Origin: Bifidobacterium sp. ESL0690
GTDB lineage: Bacteria > Actinomycetota > Actinomycetes > Actinomycetales > Bifidobacteriaceae
Direction of reading: 5' to 3'
Assembly: GCF_029392315.1 (NCBI RefSeq)
Contig: NZ_CP113939.1
Coordinates: forward strand, 2,046,001 to 2,110,000
Length of the DNA stretch: 64,000 nt
Below, in pieces: positions 36,914-45,240 of the stretch. The notes beneath the pieces were generated by a model. That model was not told the DNA's origin. It saw only the letters and a program-made list of their open reading frames with translations, and searched no databases. The translations under genes were made by a program, and so were the position numbers. Numbering within the stretch: position 1 is the stretch's first letter; every line of letters starts with the position of its first letter.

Positions 36914-37009
36914 CACTTCCCATCACGGTTTGACGCAGCACTTCCCGTTGCGGTTTACACAACATTCCCATCACCGTTTACACAGCACTTCCCAATACGG
37001 TTTTACGAA
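36914..37009. repeat. Four 23-25-nt tandem repeats between tadB and tadC
   Basis: Units at 36914-36938, 36939-36962, 36963-36985 and 36986-37009 share CA(C)TTCCC, then TCACGG-like and TTTACACAG-like parts. Unit lengths are not all multiples of three, so the repeats are not coding. They fill the 235-base gap inside an otherwise tightly packed operon. Confidence 0.75.
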
Positions 37010-37096
37010 GGATCTCCCCATGCAATTTTCTCCGCACCTTCCTGCCGCAATGCCAGTCCAAAACTTCCGCTGACCCGGAAAATGCAGCCCCTTTGC

Positions 37097-37795
37097 TCAA
37101 GACTTCTTCTCGTCGCCGACCTTGCCTTCAGCCGCCTCGACACCGTCCATCAGCGCCTTCATCCACATCATCCCCAATGCGTACGTACCCGCGCCCAGCA
37201 GCAAACAAACCCGGCCGACGCTATTGCCGAAAAGGAACGCGATCGGTGAAGCGCCCATCAACTGCGCCAAAACGAGTGTGGCCAACGGCAACAGAGAGAG
37301 CAGCTTCACGGTTGATTTCGGTACGGTGAAGGCATTGTCTTTCAAGGTTTTCATCATGCGATTGCGCTTATAGGACGAAGCCACGGCGTCCAAGCAGTGC
37401 GAGGCCTCGCACCCGAGATTTTTGCTCAGCCTGCAGGCCAGATCCAGCTCAATCGCCGCTTGGTCGGCCTGGGCCGGTGTCTCCTTCGGGCTCAACTGCG
37501 CGTGCATGATATCTTCCAATTGCGCGAGATCAGGCATGGTGGCGGTCTGACACAGCGGTTCGCCCTGCGCCTGCTCGGCGAAGGCCTCTTCAAGCGAACC
37601 ACCCGCTTTTACGGACGCCCTCAGCGCATCGATGCATGAAAGAATGCCCGCCTTACGCTTCGAACTCGCAGCGGAAGTGGAAGCGAGAACGGCAGCCGAA
37701 TCGAGCGTTCCGTGTTTATCGGTTTCGCTTGGCCAGCCGAAGCAAAGCACCGCGGCCATCAGCAAAAGACCAGCCATCAACGCATAGCAATCCAT
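37097..37795 (-). CDS. TadB-like inner-membrane platform protein
   Basis: This 232-residue protein has an N-terminal membrane helix (ALMAGLLLMAAVLCFGW), a helical T2SSF-type region (IDALRASVKAGGSLEEAFAEQ, then LACRLSKNLGCEASHCLDAVA), and two C-terminal helices. It pairs with the TadC-like protein to form the platform that couples the TadA ATPase to pilus extrusion. It begins four bases after the tadA stop, so it is translationally coupled. Confidence 0.85.
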   Translation of the reverse strand: MDCYALMAGLLLMAAVLCFGWPSETDKHGTLDSAAVLASTSAASSKRKAGILSCIDALRASVKAGGSLEEAFAEQAQGEPLCQTATMPDLAQLEDIMHAQLSPKETPAQADQAAIELDLACRLSKNLGCEASHCLDAVASSYKRNRMMKTLKDNAFTVPKSTVKLLSLLPLATLVLAQLMGASPIAFLFGNSVGRVCLLLGAGTYALGMMWMKALMDGVEAAEGKVGDEKKS

Positions 37796-37799
37796 GAAA

Positions 37800-38789
37800 T
37801 CACTCCGACCAACGGCTGACGAAACCGTCCCATCCGGGGCCCGGCACCGGCATTCCCGAGCCGCTCCAAGTCGCTATCGGCTCACCGACGAAATGCTCGA
37901 TATCCTTGGAAAGCCGGCCGATCTGCGCGATTCGCCGCTTGCCATTGCTCCGCTCGATATGCAGAACCACGTCGAAAGCACCGGCGGCAAGCATCGTCAA
38001 CGCCGGTTGGTTGAGACCGGCCAACAATCCCAGCGACACCAGACGGGAAGGCACGCGGTCGACGCTGTCGGCGTGCAGGGTGACCATGCCGCCGTGATGC
38101 CCGGAGTTGAAGGCACGCAGCAAGTCGGCAATCTCCTCGCCGCGGCACTCACCCAGAATGATGCGGTCGGGGCGCATCCGCAACGTCGCTTTCACCAATT
38201 CCGGCAACCCTATCGCGCCCGCACCTTCCACGTTGGCCTCACGGACGACCAGCGAAACGTGATTGCCGCGACCGAGCGTGCCCAGCTCCCGGACTTCCTC
38301 GACGCTGACGACGCGTTCGGCGGGGTCGGCTTGGGCAAGCAAGGCCTTCAGCAGCGTGGTTTTGCCGGCTCCCGTACCACCGGTGATGAGAATCGTCGCA
38401 CGCCTGCTCACCAATCCGCAAAGCAGGGGAAACCAGGAAGGCGGAAACATGCCTCCCGCGCCGAGCCCGCTCAGCCTTGGAACCGTACGGCTCGGAAAAC
38501 GTATGGAGATGCTCGCACCGGTGGGCACGATCGGGGCGATGACTGCATGGATGCGGATGCCTTCGACGCTCGAAGCATCGGCGATCGGGCAGGCGTCGTC
38601 CAGCCGCTTGCCAAGCTGAGCGCAGAGCTGGGTGGCATATTCACGCACGACCTGCGGCGAACGGAACGGCACCGAAGGATGGTATTCGCGCATTCCGCCA
38701 CCCCGGTCGACCCATACCCGGCCCTCGCAGGTCACGGCGATATCGGTCAACGCCGGTTCATGCGCCAGATCCTCAAGGGGCCCGAACAT
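37800..38789 (-). CDS. tadA: TadA/CpaF-type secretion ATPase
   Basis: This 329-residue type II/IV secretion NTPase has Walker A GGTGAGKTTLL (about 137-147), the Asp box VVSVEEVRELG, Walker B IILGECRGEE and the His box GGMVTLHADS. It powers Flp pilus assembly at the cytoplasmic face. The protein is compact; the long N-terminal region of proteobacterial CpaF is absent. The ATG at 38789 shares a base with the upstream stop (TGATG), and GGAGGTGA precedes it. Confidence 0.95.
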   Translation of the reverse strand: MFGPLEDLAHEPALTDIAVTCEGRVWVDRGGGMREYHPSVPFRSPQVVREYATQLCAQLGKRLDDACPIADASSVEGIRIHAVIAPIVPTGASISIRFPSRTVPRLSGLGAGGMFPPSWFPLLCGLVSRRATILITGGTGAGKTTLLKALLAQADPAERVVSVEEVRELGTLGRGNHVSLVVREANVEGAGAIGLPELVKATLRMRPDRIILGECRGEEIADLLRAFNSGHHGGMVTLHADSVDRVPSRLVSLGLLAGLNQPALTMLAAGAFDVVLHIERSNGKRRIAQIGRLSKDIEHFVGEPIATWSGSGMPVPGPGWDGFVSRWSE

Positions 38790-40285
38790 CAATGTCGCTC
38801 ACCTCCTTCAACCGCGTCACTGACGGCATGAGCCAGCTCAACTATCACCGCCCGATCGGCTTTCGCGAGCTTGAGCCCGAGTCCTTCCAGCGCATCGCTG
38901 GTTCTCGCGCTGTTGGGGCATACGGGCCCGAGAACCCGGTGGTCCAGATACTCGCTGGCCTCATTGACGCTCACGACTCCGCGCCGCCGCGATGTACCTC
39001 TCGGCTCGATGCCGACAATCGCTGCAAGTTGTGGGGTTTCGCGGTTTTCCGAGTCAGAATATCCGGCCTCGCTGTCTTGTACAAAACCGTCGCCCTGAGA
39101 TTGGAAGGAACGATGGGCTAACGATTCAAGGGAGCCATCGCCAATATTGCTTGAAAGACCGGCGTTTCGTTGACCTGACGAGCCGATACGGCCTGACGCG
39201 AGGGCATTCAGCAGAGCTTTGGCGCGGGCCAAGCCGAGCACCGAAAGTTCGGAGATGATGACGACCGGTGCCGCGCGAAGATCAGGGACCATGTCGATGA
39301 CCTGGCCGCGAGCGCCATCGACCAAAACCATATCCACACTCGCGCTGCGTTCCAAGGCCGCCATCACGGCCTTGACCTCCCACCATTCCGGGATTTCGCT
39401 GTTCCACGAGTCAAAGGCGAGGACGGGCACGCCTTCCCAATGCGGAAGTCGCTTGCACAGGACGTCACCGTCGATCTTGCCCAAAGGCGCGTTCAATGTG
39501 CCGAACCGCAAGCCTTTGTCGTTTTCGAGACCGAGCAGGATGTCAAGCCCGCCGCCACCGAAATCGGCATCCACCAACGCCATGCGCCTGCCTTGATCAG
39601 CGAGCTGCAATGCGGTAAGCGAGCAGAGCGCGCTCAACCCCACTCCCCCGCTGGCCGAGAGGAAAACGGCTGTGTGCTTGGCAAATGTTTGCGCGGTCAT
39701 GCCCTTAACGCTCGGCGACTCCTCAAGCTGTGCGAGACCGGCCTTTCTCTTGCGTTTCTCCGAGATCTCGTAAGCCTCCCGCGCCACGTGTACTTGGGGC
39801 ATCGGCGGATCGGTAAGCGTCAATGCGGCCATCGCGGTGCTCTGAGGCCGGCGAACCACAAGTTCCTGCGTCATGGCAGGACACGGCATCGGGGCGTTGA
39901 AAGCCGAAAGCGACATTGGGTCGCCCGACTGCGCACTGCCGGGAGCCCACAACGAATCGCGGCCTTGCAATTGCACCGCCGGCGCGCTGAAAGGCAGGTC
40001 GGGCGCATTTAGAACTTGGGGCGAACGCGGCAATTCGAGCACAAGCGACGGGCTTTGCGGCCGGTGAGGCTGTGGTTTCACGCACGTCGGCAACCGCATC
40101 GGCAGCCTCGCCGGCGGTGGTATCGCAGAAATCTCCGTAGCCACAGAAATCCTGGAAGGCGGCTTCTGCGGCCGCAACCTCCTGACTGGCCTGCCTTTCG
40201 CCTCGGCGGGCAGCAGTATCCTTTTGTGCCGGGCGAACGGGGTATCTGAGCGGCTCGACCTTGAAATCGTGAGTACATTTTCCAT
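38789..40285 (-). CDS. CpaE/TadZ-like (Ssd-type) MinD-related protein
   Basis: This 498-residue protein has about 190 N-terminal Pro/Arg-rich residues (PPSRISVATEISAIPPPARL) and then a ParA/MinD fold: F-L-S-A-S-G-G-V-G-L-S, M-A-L-V-D-A-D-F-G-G-G-G-L-D, D-M-V-L-V-D-G-A-R. The Walker A position that should hold lysine (GGVGKS) is leucine, so ordinary ATP hydrolysis is doubtful. TadZ/CpaE proteins place the pilus machine in the cell. It is the first gene of the main tad unit. The ATG at 40285 is preferred; the frame extends upstream only through a TTG. Confidence 0.85.
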   Translation of the reverse strand: MENVLTISRSSRSDTPFARHKRILLPAEAKGRPVRRLRPQKPPSRISVATEISAIPPPARLPMRLPTCVKPQPHRPQSPSLVLELPRSPQVLNAPDLPFSAPAVQLQGRDSLWAPGSAQSGDPMSLSAFNAPMPCPAMTQELVVRRPQSTAMAALTLTDPPMPQVHVAREAYEISEKRKRKAGLAQLEESPSVKGMTAQTFAKHTAVFLSASGGVGLSALCSLTALQLADQGRRMALVDADFGGGGLDILLGLENDKGLRFGTLNAPLGKIDGDVLCKRLPHWEGVPVLAFDSWNSEIPEWWEVKAVMAALERSASVDMVLVDGARGQVIDMVPDLRAAPVVIISELSVLGLARAKALLNALASGRIGSSGQRNAGLSSNIGDGSLESLAHRSFQSQGDGFVQDSEAGYSDSENRETPQLAAIVGIEPRGTSRRRGVVSVNEASEYLDHRVLGPVCPNSARTSDALEGLGLKLAKADRAVIVELAHAVSDAVEGGERH

Positions 40286-40333
40286 ATACCCATTCAATCC
40301 ACTTGTAGTGCAGGAACGCAAGCTGAAACGGGT

Positions 40334-40410
40334 ACTGTGGTCGAATGATAGGGGTTATCCACATTTGAGGCGTGTCGCGGGTTGGCTCGTCAAGCCATGC
40401 ACATTCATCC
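40334..40410 (-). promoter_or_regulatory. Shared tad upstream element (copy B) with DnaA boxes
   Basis: 40334-40380 is the second copy of the 47-base element. It contains a perfect DnaA box TTATCCACA (40355-40363), and a one-mismatch box (TCATCCACA) lies near 40402. It sits directly upstream of the cpaE-like gene. Confidence 0.6.
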
Positions 40411-40523
40411 ACAAAAAACGCATTAAATCAGCATAAATCATTGAGAATAGCTACAAGACAACAAGAAACTATCAAAAGAAATAAAAATTATTTTAAAAAA
40501 CAATAAACGTGACTGAATAAAGA

Positions 40524-40564
40524 AACTGGTCCGCAACCCAAATCAAGCAGGTTGCAGACCAGTT
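40524..40564 (-). terminator. pnp terminator
   Basis: AACTGGTC-C-GCAACC pairs with GGTTGC-A-GACCAGTT around an 11-base loop, followed on the minus strand by TTTCTTT. It lies about 50 bases after pnp. Confidence 0.8.
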
Positions 40565-40613
40565 ATCGATTATCTAACGATCAGCCGATGGAAACGACCA
40601 ATCACCCATTCAA

Positions 40614-43364
40614 TCAGTCATCGAACGGATCGAAGTCGCGGCGGACACGGCGACGCGGGCGCTCGCTGCGCTCTTCGCGGTCCTCACGATATTCGTCATA
40701 GTGATCGTCGGTCGCGTAGCGAGGGTTGCGGTCGTTGCGACGGCCACCACGGTAGCCGCCACCACGGCGTCCCTCATGACGGTCGGAGCGGCGGTAATCG
40801 TCGCGGTCCTCACGGCGACGACGCGGACGATCCTCAAAATCATCGTTGTCATCACGCTCGGCGCGATCCTCGCGGTCATGACCACGGCGGTCATCACGGT
40901 CAGAACGGCGACGGTCATCACGATCGTCACGGTCTTCGCGACGGCGACGCGGACGATCCTCAAATTCAACATCCTCACGCTCGGAACGGTCGTCACGCCC
41001 ACGGCTGGAACGGCGGTCATCACGATCGTCACGGTCATCACGGCGACGACGGTCATCACGATCCTCACGGTCGCGTCCGTGGCCACGATAGCCACGGCCA
41101 CCACGATCGTCATGGTCGCGACGTCCGCCACGGCCACCGCCGCGCGGGCCGGATTCCTGATCCTCGAAGCCGGGGATGGCCAGCGAGATCTTGCCGCGGT
41201 CGTCAACGCCTTGGACGGTCACCTCGACGGTGTCGCCTTCCTTCAGCACGTCTTCGACGGCGTCGATGCGCTCGCCGTTGGTCAGGTTGCGGATCTGCGA
41301 GATGTGCAGCAAGCCGTCAGTACCGGGCGTGAGGTTCACGAATGCACCAAAGCTCGTGGTCTTGACGACCTTCCCGTTGAAGTTCTCACCGACGGCGGGA
41401 ACATGCGGGTGCGCGATGGCGTCGATGGTGGCCTTGGCCTTCTCCGCGCCGTCGCCGCCTTCGGAAGCGATGTAGATGGTGCCGTCGTCCTCAACGCTGA
41501 CATCAGCGCCGGTCTCTTCCTGGATCTGATTGATCATCTTGCCCTTGGGCCCGATGATCTCGCCGATCTTGTCGACAGGAACAGAGGTGGTGATGATGCG
41601 CGGGGCATACGGGCTCATCTCGGCCGGAGCGTCGATGCACTCGTTGATGACCTCGAGGATGGTGGTGCGGGCTTCCTTCGCCTGCTGCAACGCGGCTGCC
41701 AGAACATCGGCGGGGATGCCGTCGAGCTTGGTGTCGAGCTGGAGCGCGGTGATGAATTCGGAAGTGCCGGCGACCTTGAAGTCCATATCGCCGAACGCGT
41801 CTTCGGCACCAAGGATGTCGGTCAGGGTCTTGTAGATGTGCTTGCCGTCGACGTCCCCGGAGATCAGGCCCATCGCGATGCCCGCGACAGGAGCCTTCAG
41901 CGGAACACCCGCGTCGAGCAGCGAAAGCGTGGAAGCGCAGACGGAGCCCATGGAAGTGGAGCCGTTGGAGCCGATGGCCTCGGAGACCTGACGGATGGCG
42001 TACGGGAAGTCTTCCTTGCTGGGGAGCACCGGCACGAGCGCCTTCTCGGCGAGCGCACCGTGGCCGACCTCGCGGCGCTTCGGAGAGCCCACGCGACCGG
42101 TCTCACCGGTGGAATACGGCGGCATCTCGTAGTTGTGCATGTAGCGCTTGGTTTGCGGCCCGGAGATGGAATCGAGCGTCTGTTCCATCTTCAACATGTT
42201 CAAGGTGGTGACGCCCAGAATCTGGGTCTCGCCGCGCTGGAAGAGTGCGGAACCATGGACGCGCGGCACGATGCCGACCTCGGCGGAAAGCGTACGGATA
42301 TCGCGCAGGCCACGGCCGTCGATGCGGAAGTCCTCCGTGAGGACGCGGCGGCGCACGATCTGGCGCTGCAGTTCCTTGAAGGCATTGCCAAGTTCCTTTT
42401 CCTTCTCGGCGTCATCCATATCGGTGAATTCGTCGGCGAGCTTGGCGCGGACGTCTTCCTTGATCTCGTGGATGCGCTCCTGGCGCGGAAGCTTGGCGGC
42501 GATGGAAAGGGCGTCGTTGAGGTCGTCGTGAGCAATCTCGTCGATGCGCTTGTAGAGCTCGTCCGTATATTCCGGGAAGAGCTGGAATTCTTTGTCGTTG
42601 GTCTTGCCGGCCTTCTCCTTGAGCTCGTTCTGAGCCTCGCAGATGACCTTGATGAACGGCTTGGCGGCCTCCAGCCCTCCGGCGACGACTTCCTCGTCCG
42701 GCTTCTGCTGGCCCTCGTCGTAGATGAGGTTCCAGGCGTTCTTGCCGGCGCCGGCCTCGATCATGGCGATGGCAACGTCACCGTTTTCGATGACGCGGCC
42801 GGCCACGACGATCTCGAAGACCGCGCGGTCACGCTCGCTCCAACGCGGGAAGGCGACCCACTGGCCGTCGACCAACGCCAGACGCACACCGGAGACCGGG
42901 CCTTCGAAGGGCAGGCCGGAGATCATGGTGGATGCGGAAGCAGCGTTCAAAGCGATCATGTCGTAGGCATCGTCCGGGTTGCAGGCCAATACGGTCTCGA
43001 CGACCTGAACCTCGTTGCGCAGCGTGTGCGGGAAGAGCGGACGCAGCGGACGGTCGATGATGCGGCAGGCGAGGATGGCGTCGTTCGAAGGACGGCCTTC
43101 ACGACGGAAGAACGAGCCCGGGATCTTGCCCGCGGCGTACATCTTCTCTTCCACATCGACGGTGAGCGGGAAGAAATCGTAATTTTCCTTCGGGCTTGAG
43201 CCGGCGGTCGTGGTCGAAAGGACCATCGAATCGTCATCAAGATAGGCGGCTACAGCGCCGTCGGCCTGCTGCGCGAGACGACCCGTCTCGAATCGCAACG
43301 TACGTTTACCAAATGAACCATTGTCAATAACGGCCTCTACGGCCTTAATTTCGGGACCCTCCAA
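40614..43364 (-). CDS. pnp: Polyribonucleotide nucleotidyltransferase with long D/R/G-rich tail
   Basis: This 916-residue phosphorolytic 3'-5' RNase is central to RNA decay. It has two RNase PH domains (first about 20-155; second about 360-580, with [29 protein letters not shown]), a KH domain ([23 protein letters not shown]) and an S1 domain ([24 protein letters not shown]). After S1 come about 190 residues made almost wholly of R, D, G and E (for example [20 protein letters not shown]). E. coli PNPase lacks this tail. The TTG start at 43364 is backed by AAAGGAGGA four bases upstream. It follows rpsO. Confidence 0.96.
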   Translation of the reverse strand: MEGPEIKAVEAVIDNGSFGKRTLRFETGRLAQQADGAVAAYLDDDSMVLSTTTAGSSPKENYDFFPLTVDVEEKMYAAGKIPGSFFRREGRPSNDAILACRIIDRPLRPLFPHTLRNEVQVVETVLACNPDDAYDMIALNAASASTMISGLPFEGPVSGVRLALVDGQWVAFPRWSERDRAVFEIVVAGRVIENGDVAIAMIEAGAGKNAWNLIYDEGQQKPDEEVVAGGLEAAKPFIKVICEAQNELKEKAGKTNDKEFQLFPEYTDELYKRIDEIAHDDLNDALSIAAKLPRQERIHEIKEDVRAKLADEFTDMDDAEKEKELGNAFKELQRQIVRRRVLTEDFRIDGRGLRDIRTLSAEVGIVPRVHGSALFQRGETQILGVTTLNMLKMEQTLDSISGPQTKRYMHNYEMPPYSTGETGRVGSPKRREVGHGALAEKALVPVLPSKEDFPYAIRQVSEAIGSNGSTSMGSVCASTLSLLDAGVPLKAPVAGIAMGLISGDVDGKHIYKTLTDILGAEDAFGDMDFKVAGTSEFITALQLDTKLDGIPADVLAAALQQAKEARTTILEVINECIDAPAEMSPYAPRIITTSVPVDKIGEIIGPKGKMINQIQEETGADVSVEDDGTIYIASEGGDGAEKAKATIDAIAHPHVPAVGENFNGKVVKTTSFGAFVNLTPGTDGLLHISQIRNLTNGERIDAVEDVLKEGDTVEVTVQGVDDRGKISLAIPGFEDQESGPRGGGRGGRRDHDDRGGRGYRGHGRDREDRDDRRRRDDRDDRDDRRSSRGRDDRSEREDVEFEDRPRRRREDRDDRDDRRRSDRDDRRGHDREDRAERDDNDDFEDRPRRRREDRDDYRRSDRHEGRRGGGYRGGRRNDRNPRYATDDHYDEYREDREERSERPRRRVRRDFDPFDD

Positions 43365-43677
43365 GGGTTCCTCCTTTGTTTAATTTCCTATTTCCAACAT
43401 ACTGCAAAATGCTTTGTCAACGTCCGACCTTGTGTATTTTTGTAAGGCTTACCTGGCCTCACCAACGCTGGTGGACGGCACGTTGACTTTCACTTCTCAG
43501 TCTGAAGCAGCATTGGCGGCGATCTCGCCGGAATACATATCCAGATATTTCAATTATCGACCCTCACCTTAGGGCCGTCGGTTTTTCTTCACACGCGAAA
43601 ATTGTTGGGCGGATTGCCCCACCCTGTCCAATCAAACCTCTGAAAAAGCCCGAGCACGAAGCCCGGGCATAAAACAG
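43365..43677 (-). other. rpsO-pnp intergenic region
   Basis: It contains the rpsO terminator and a TTGACA -35 box (43415-43420, minus strand) for pnp with no strong -10. No gene is supported. Confidence 0.4.
43648..43668 (-). terminator. rpsO terminator
   Basis: GCCCGGGC-TTCGT-GCTCGGGC on the minus strand has one mismatch and is followed by TTTTTC. It begins ten bases past the rpsO stop. Confidence 0.85.
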
Positions 43678-43947
43678 CTATCGACGAAGACCAAGACGCT
43701 CGACCAAAGAGCGGTAACGGTTGATGTCGACCTTCTTCAAGTAGTTGAGAAGACGACGACGATCGCCGACCATCAGCAGCAGGCCACGACGAGAGTGGTT
43801 ATCGTGCTGGTGAGTCTTCAGGTGCTCGGTCAGATCGGAGATACGCTTGCTCAGCAGCGCAACCTGAACCTCGGGAGATCCCGTGTCGCCTTCGTGCGTC
43901 GCATACTTGGTTACGATCTCATGCTTTTCTTCAGCCGTAAGTGCCAC
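43678..43947 (-). CDS. rpsO: 30S ribosomal protein S15
   Basis: This 89-residue protein is exactly the family length. It has [20 protein letters not shown] at the start (GTG read as Met), [19 protein letters not shown] in the core and [12 protein letters not shown] at the end. S15 binds 16S rRNA early in 30S assembly. The GTG at 43947 has a consensus AAGGAGG five bases upstream; longer readings are not supported. It lies upstream of pnp, the conserved order. Confidence 0.98.
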   Translation of the reverse strand: MALTAEEKHEIVTKYATHEGDTGSPEVQVALLSKRISDLTEHLKTHQHDNHSRRGLLLMVGDRRRLLNYLKKVDINRYRSLVERLGLRR

Positions 43948-44069
43948 GGCATCCTCCTTATAGTTGCTGCGCGGTGCCATCGGCATGATGCCGAAGCGCT
44001 CTCTATCCGCGGGCGAATACACGCCAAGTTTCAAGTATAGAAAGAGGTACGGATGAATTGCCGGCAACG

Positions 44070-44828
44070 TCACACGGCGGTGATCAGGCCACTGAAGAGG
44101 ACAATCAGGATGGCGATGCCTTCGATGACGAAGTACATGAGGAACGAGGCCCAGCTGCGCGTCAGGACGTTCAGTGGAGAATCTTTCTTGATGCCGATCA
44201 AGAGACCCACGAAGAGAATCACATAAACTCCGGCCGCAATCAACGCCGCGATGATGCCCAGGTTTGCCGCGTTCGGCAGCACCGACGAGGAGCCGTACAT
44301 CACGTACGTGGAGAACCAGAACTTGAATTTCAGGAGCGAAACGCCGGCAATCAGCTGCTCGAAAGCCAGCAAAAGCAGGAAAAGGTTACGCCAGAGCCAA
44401 GCATGCTCCTCCACGAAGGAGAGCGCGAATGTGGCCAACGCGAACACGGTGACCGCCCACGAAACCAGCGCCACACCCTGTGGGGCGAACGGGCTCAACA
44501 GCTTGATGATCTGCTTGGTATGCTGCACGGCAAGCACACGCCCGAGCCAATACGGCACAATGATGGCGGCCAGAAGGATGACCACATACACCACCCAACG
44601 CACCGGCCGGAATTGCCTGCGCTGGATGTCGGCCAGCGAAAGGTCGGTCTGCGGGATGGAAGCTTCGGGATGCTTGGAAACGCTGACCTTCTCGACTTTG
44701 CCTTCGACGATTTCGACGGCTTCGTTGTCTTCCGGCTTTTCGGATTCTTCCGGCTTTTCGAGAAGTCCAGCTTTCTGCAAAGAATTTTTTGAGGACTCGT
44801 GGTCTTTATCTGTCGAATCATTCGTCAT
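44070..44828 (-). CDS. Multi-pass membrane protein of unknown function
   Basis: This 252-residue protein has an acidic/Lys-rich cytoplasmic N-terminus ([20 protein letters not shown]), then about six hydrophobic helices (for example [18 protein letters not shown] and [22 protein letters not shown]). I recognise no family. ATG 44828 has GAGG seven bases upstream; the ATG at 44834 is an alternative. It lies upstream of rpsO, on the same strand but separated by 122 bases. Confidence 0.7.
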   Translation of the reverse strand: MTNDSTDKDHESSKNSLQKAGLLEKPEESEKPEDNEAVEIVEGKVEKVSVSKHPEASIPQTDLSLADIQRRQFRPVRWVVYVVILLAAIIVPYWLGRVLAVQHTKQIIKLLSPFAPQGVALVSWAVTVFALATFALSFVEEHAWLWRNLFLLLLAFEQLIAGVSLLKFKFWFSTYVMYGSSSVLPNAANLGIIAALIAAGVYVILFVGLLIGIKKDSPLNVLTRSWASFLMYFVIEGIAILIVLFSGLITAV

Positions 44829-44983
44829 GGCCATGCCTCATTGATCTTACGAATCTTTTCGCATTGCCCCATCAAGGCTTTCCGGCGTTACGAAACGTCA
44901 AATACAGCCTTTCGTGACACCAAAATCGAGAGTGAAGCGATACCTTATATATGGCAAGCTCGAACACCCACCCCCGCAATGGG

Positions 44984-45054
44984 AGCGGATGACGGGAATC
45001 GAACCCGCGTAATCAGTTTGGAAGACTGAGGCTCTACCATTGAGCTACATCCGC
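44984..45054 (-). tRNA. tRNA-Gly (anticodon TCC)
   Basis: The 71-base cloverleaf starts GCGGATG on the minus strand and closes with CATCCGC. The D-loop is AGCTCAATGGTAGAGC, the anticodon loop is CTTCCAA and the T-arm is GCGGGTTCGATTCCCGT. The bases after the discriminator read CCC rather than an encoded CCA. Confidence 0.95.
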
Positions 45055-45174
45055 GTGCCGTCTAGCGTTGCGACGACAAAGGTTAAGTATACACGAGGGA
45101 CGGAATGAGGCGTGCCGTTTACGCCCACTTCAGCATTAACATGCGAAATAAAGGGTGTTGGCTTTAAGAAAAGG

Positions 45175-45206
45175 CGTGCCACCTCTGAGAGATAGGAGGC
45201 GGCACG
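45175..45206 (-). terminator. Terminator of the GH3 gene
   Basis: CGTGCC-G-CCTC pairs with GAGG-T-GGCACG on the minus strand, followed by CCTTTTCTT. It lies 35 bases past the GH3 stop. Confidence 0.8.
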
Positions 45207-45240
45207 TCAGATTCATTCATATATTTTCAGAAACGAGAAG

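Noticed and set aside
36914..37009. Tandem 24-base repeats as a CRISPR array
   Set aside because: There are no spacers between the units, which are contiguous and imperfect, and no cas genes are nearby.
40701..43199. 832-codon open frame antisense to pnp
   Set aside because: The opposite strand encodes a complete PNPase with all domains. The antisense product is repetitive and Val/Leu/Thr-biased, as expected from the mirror of a GC-rich gene, with no RBS.
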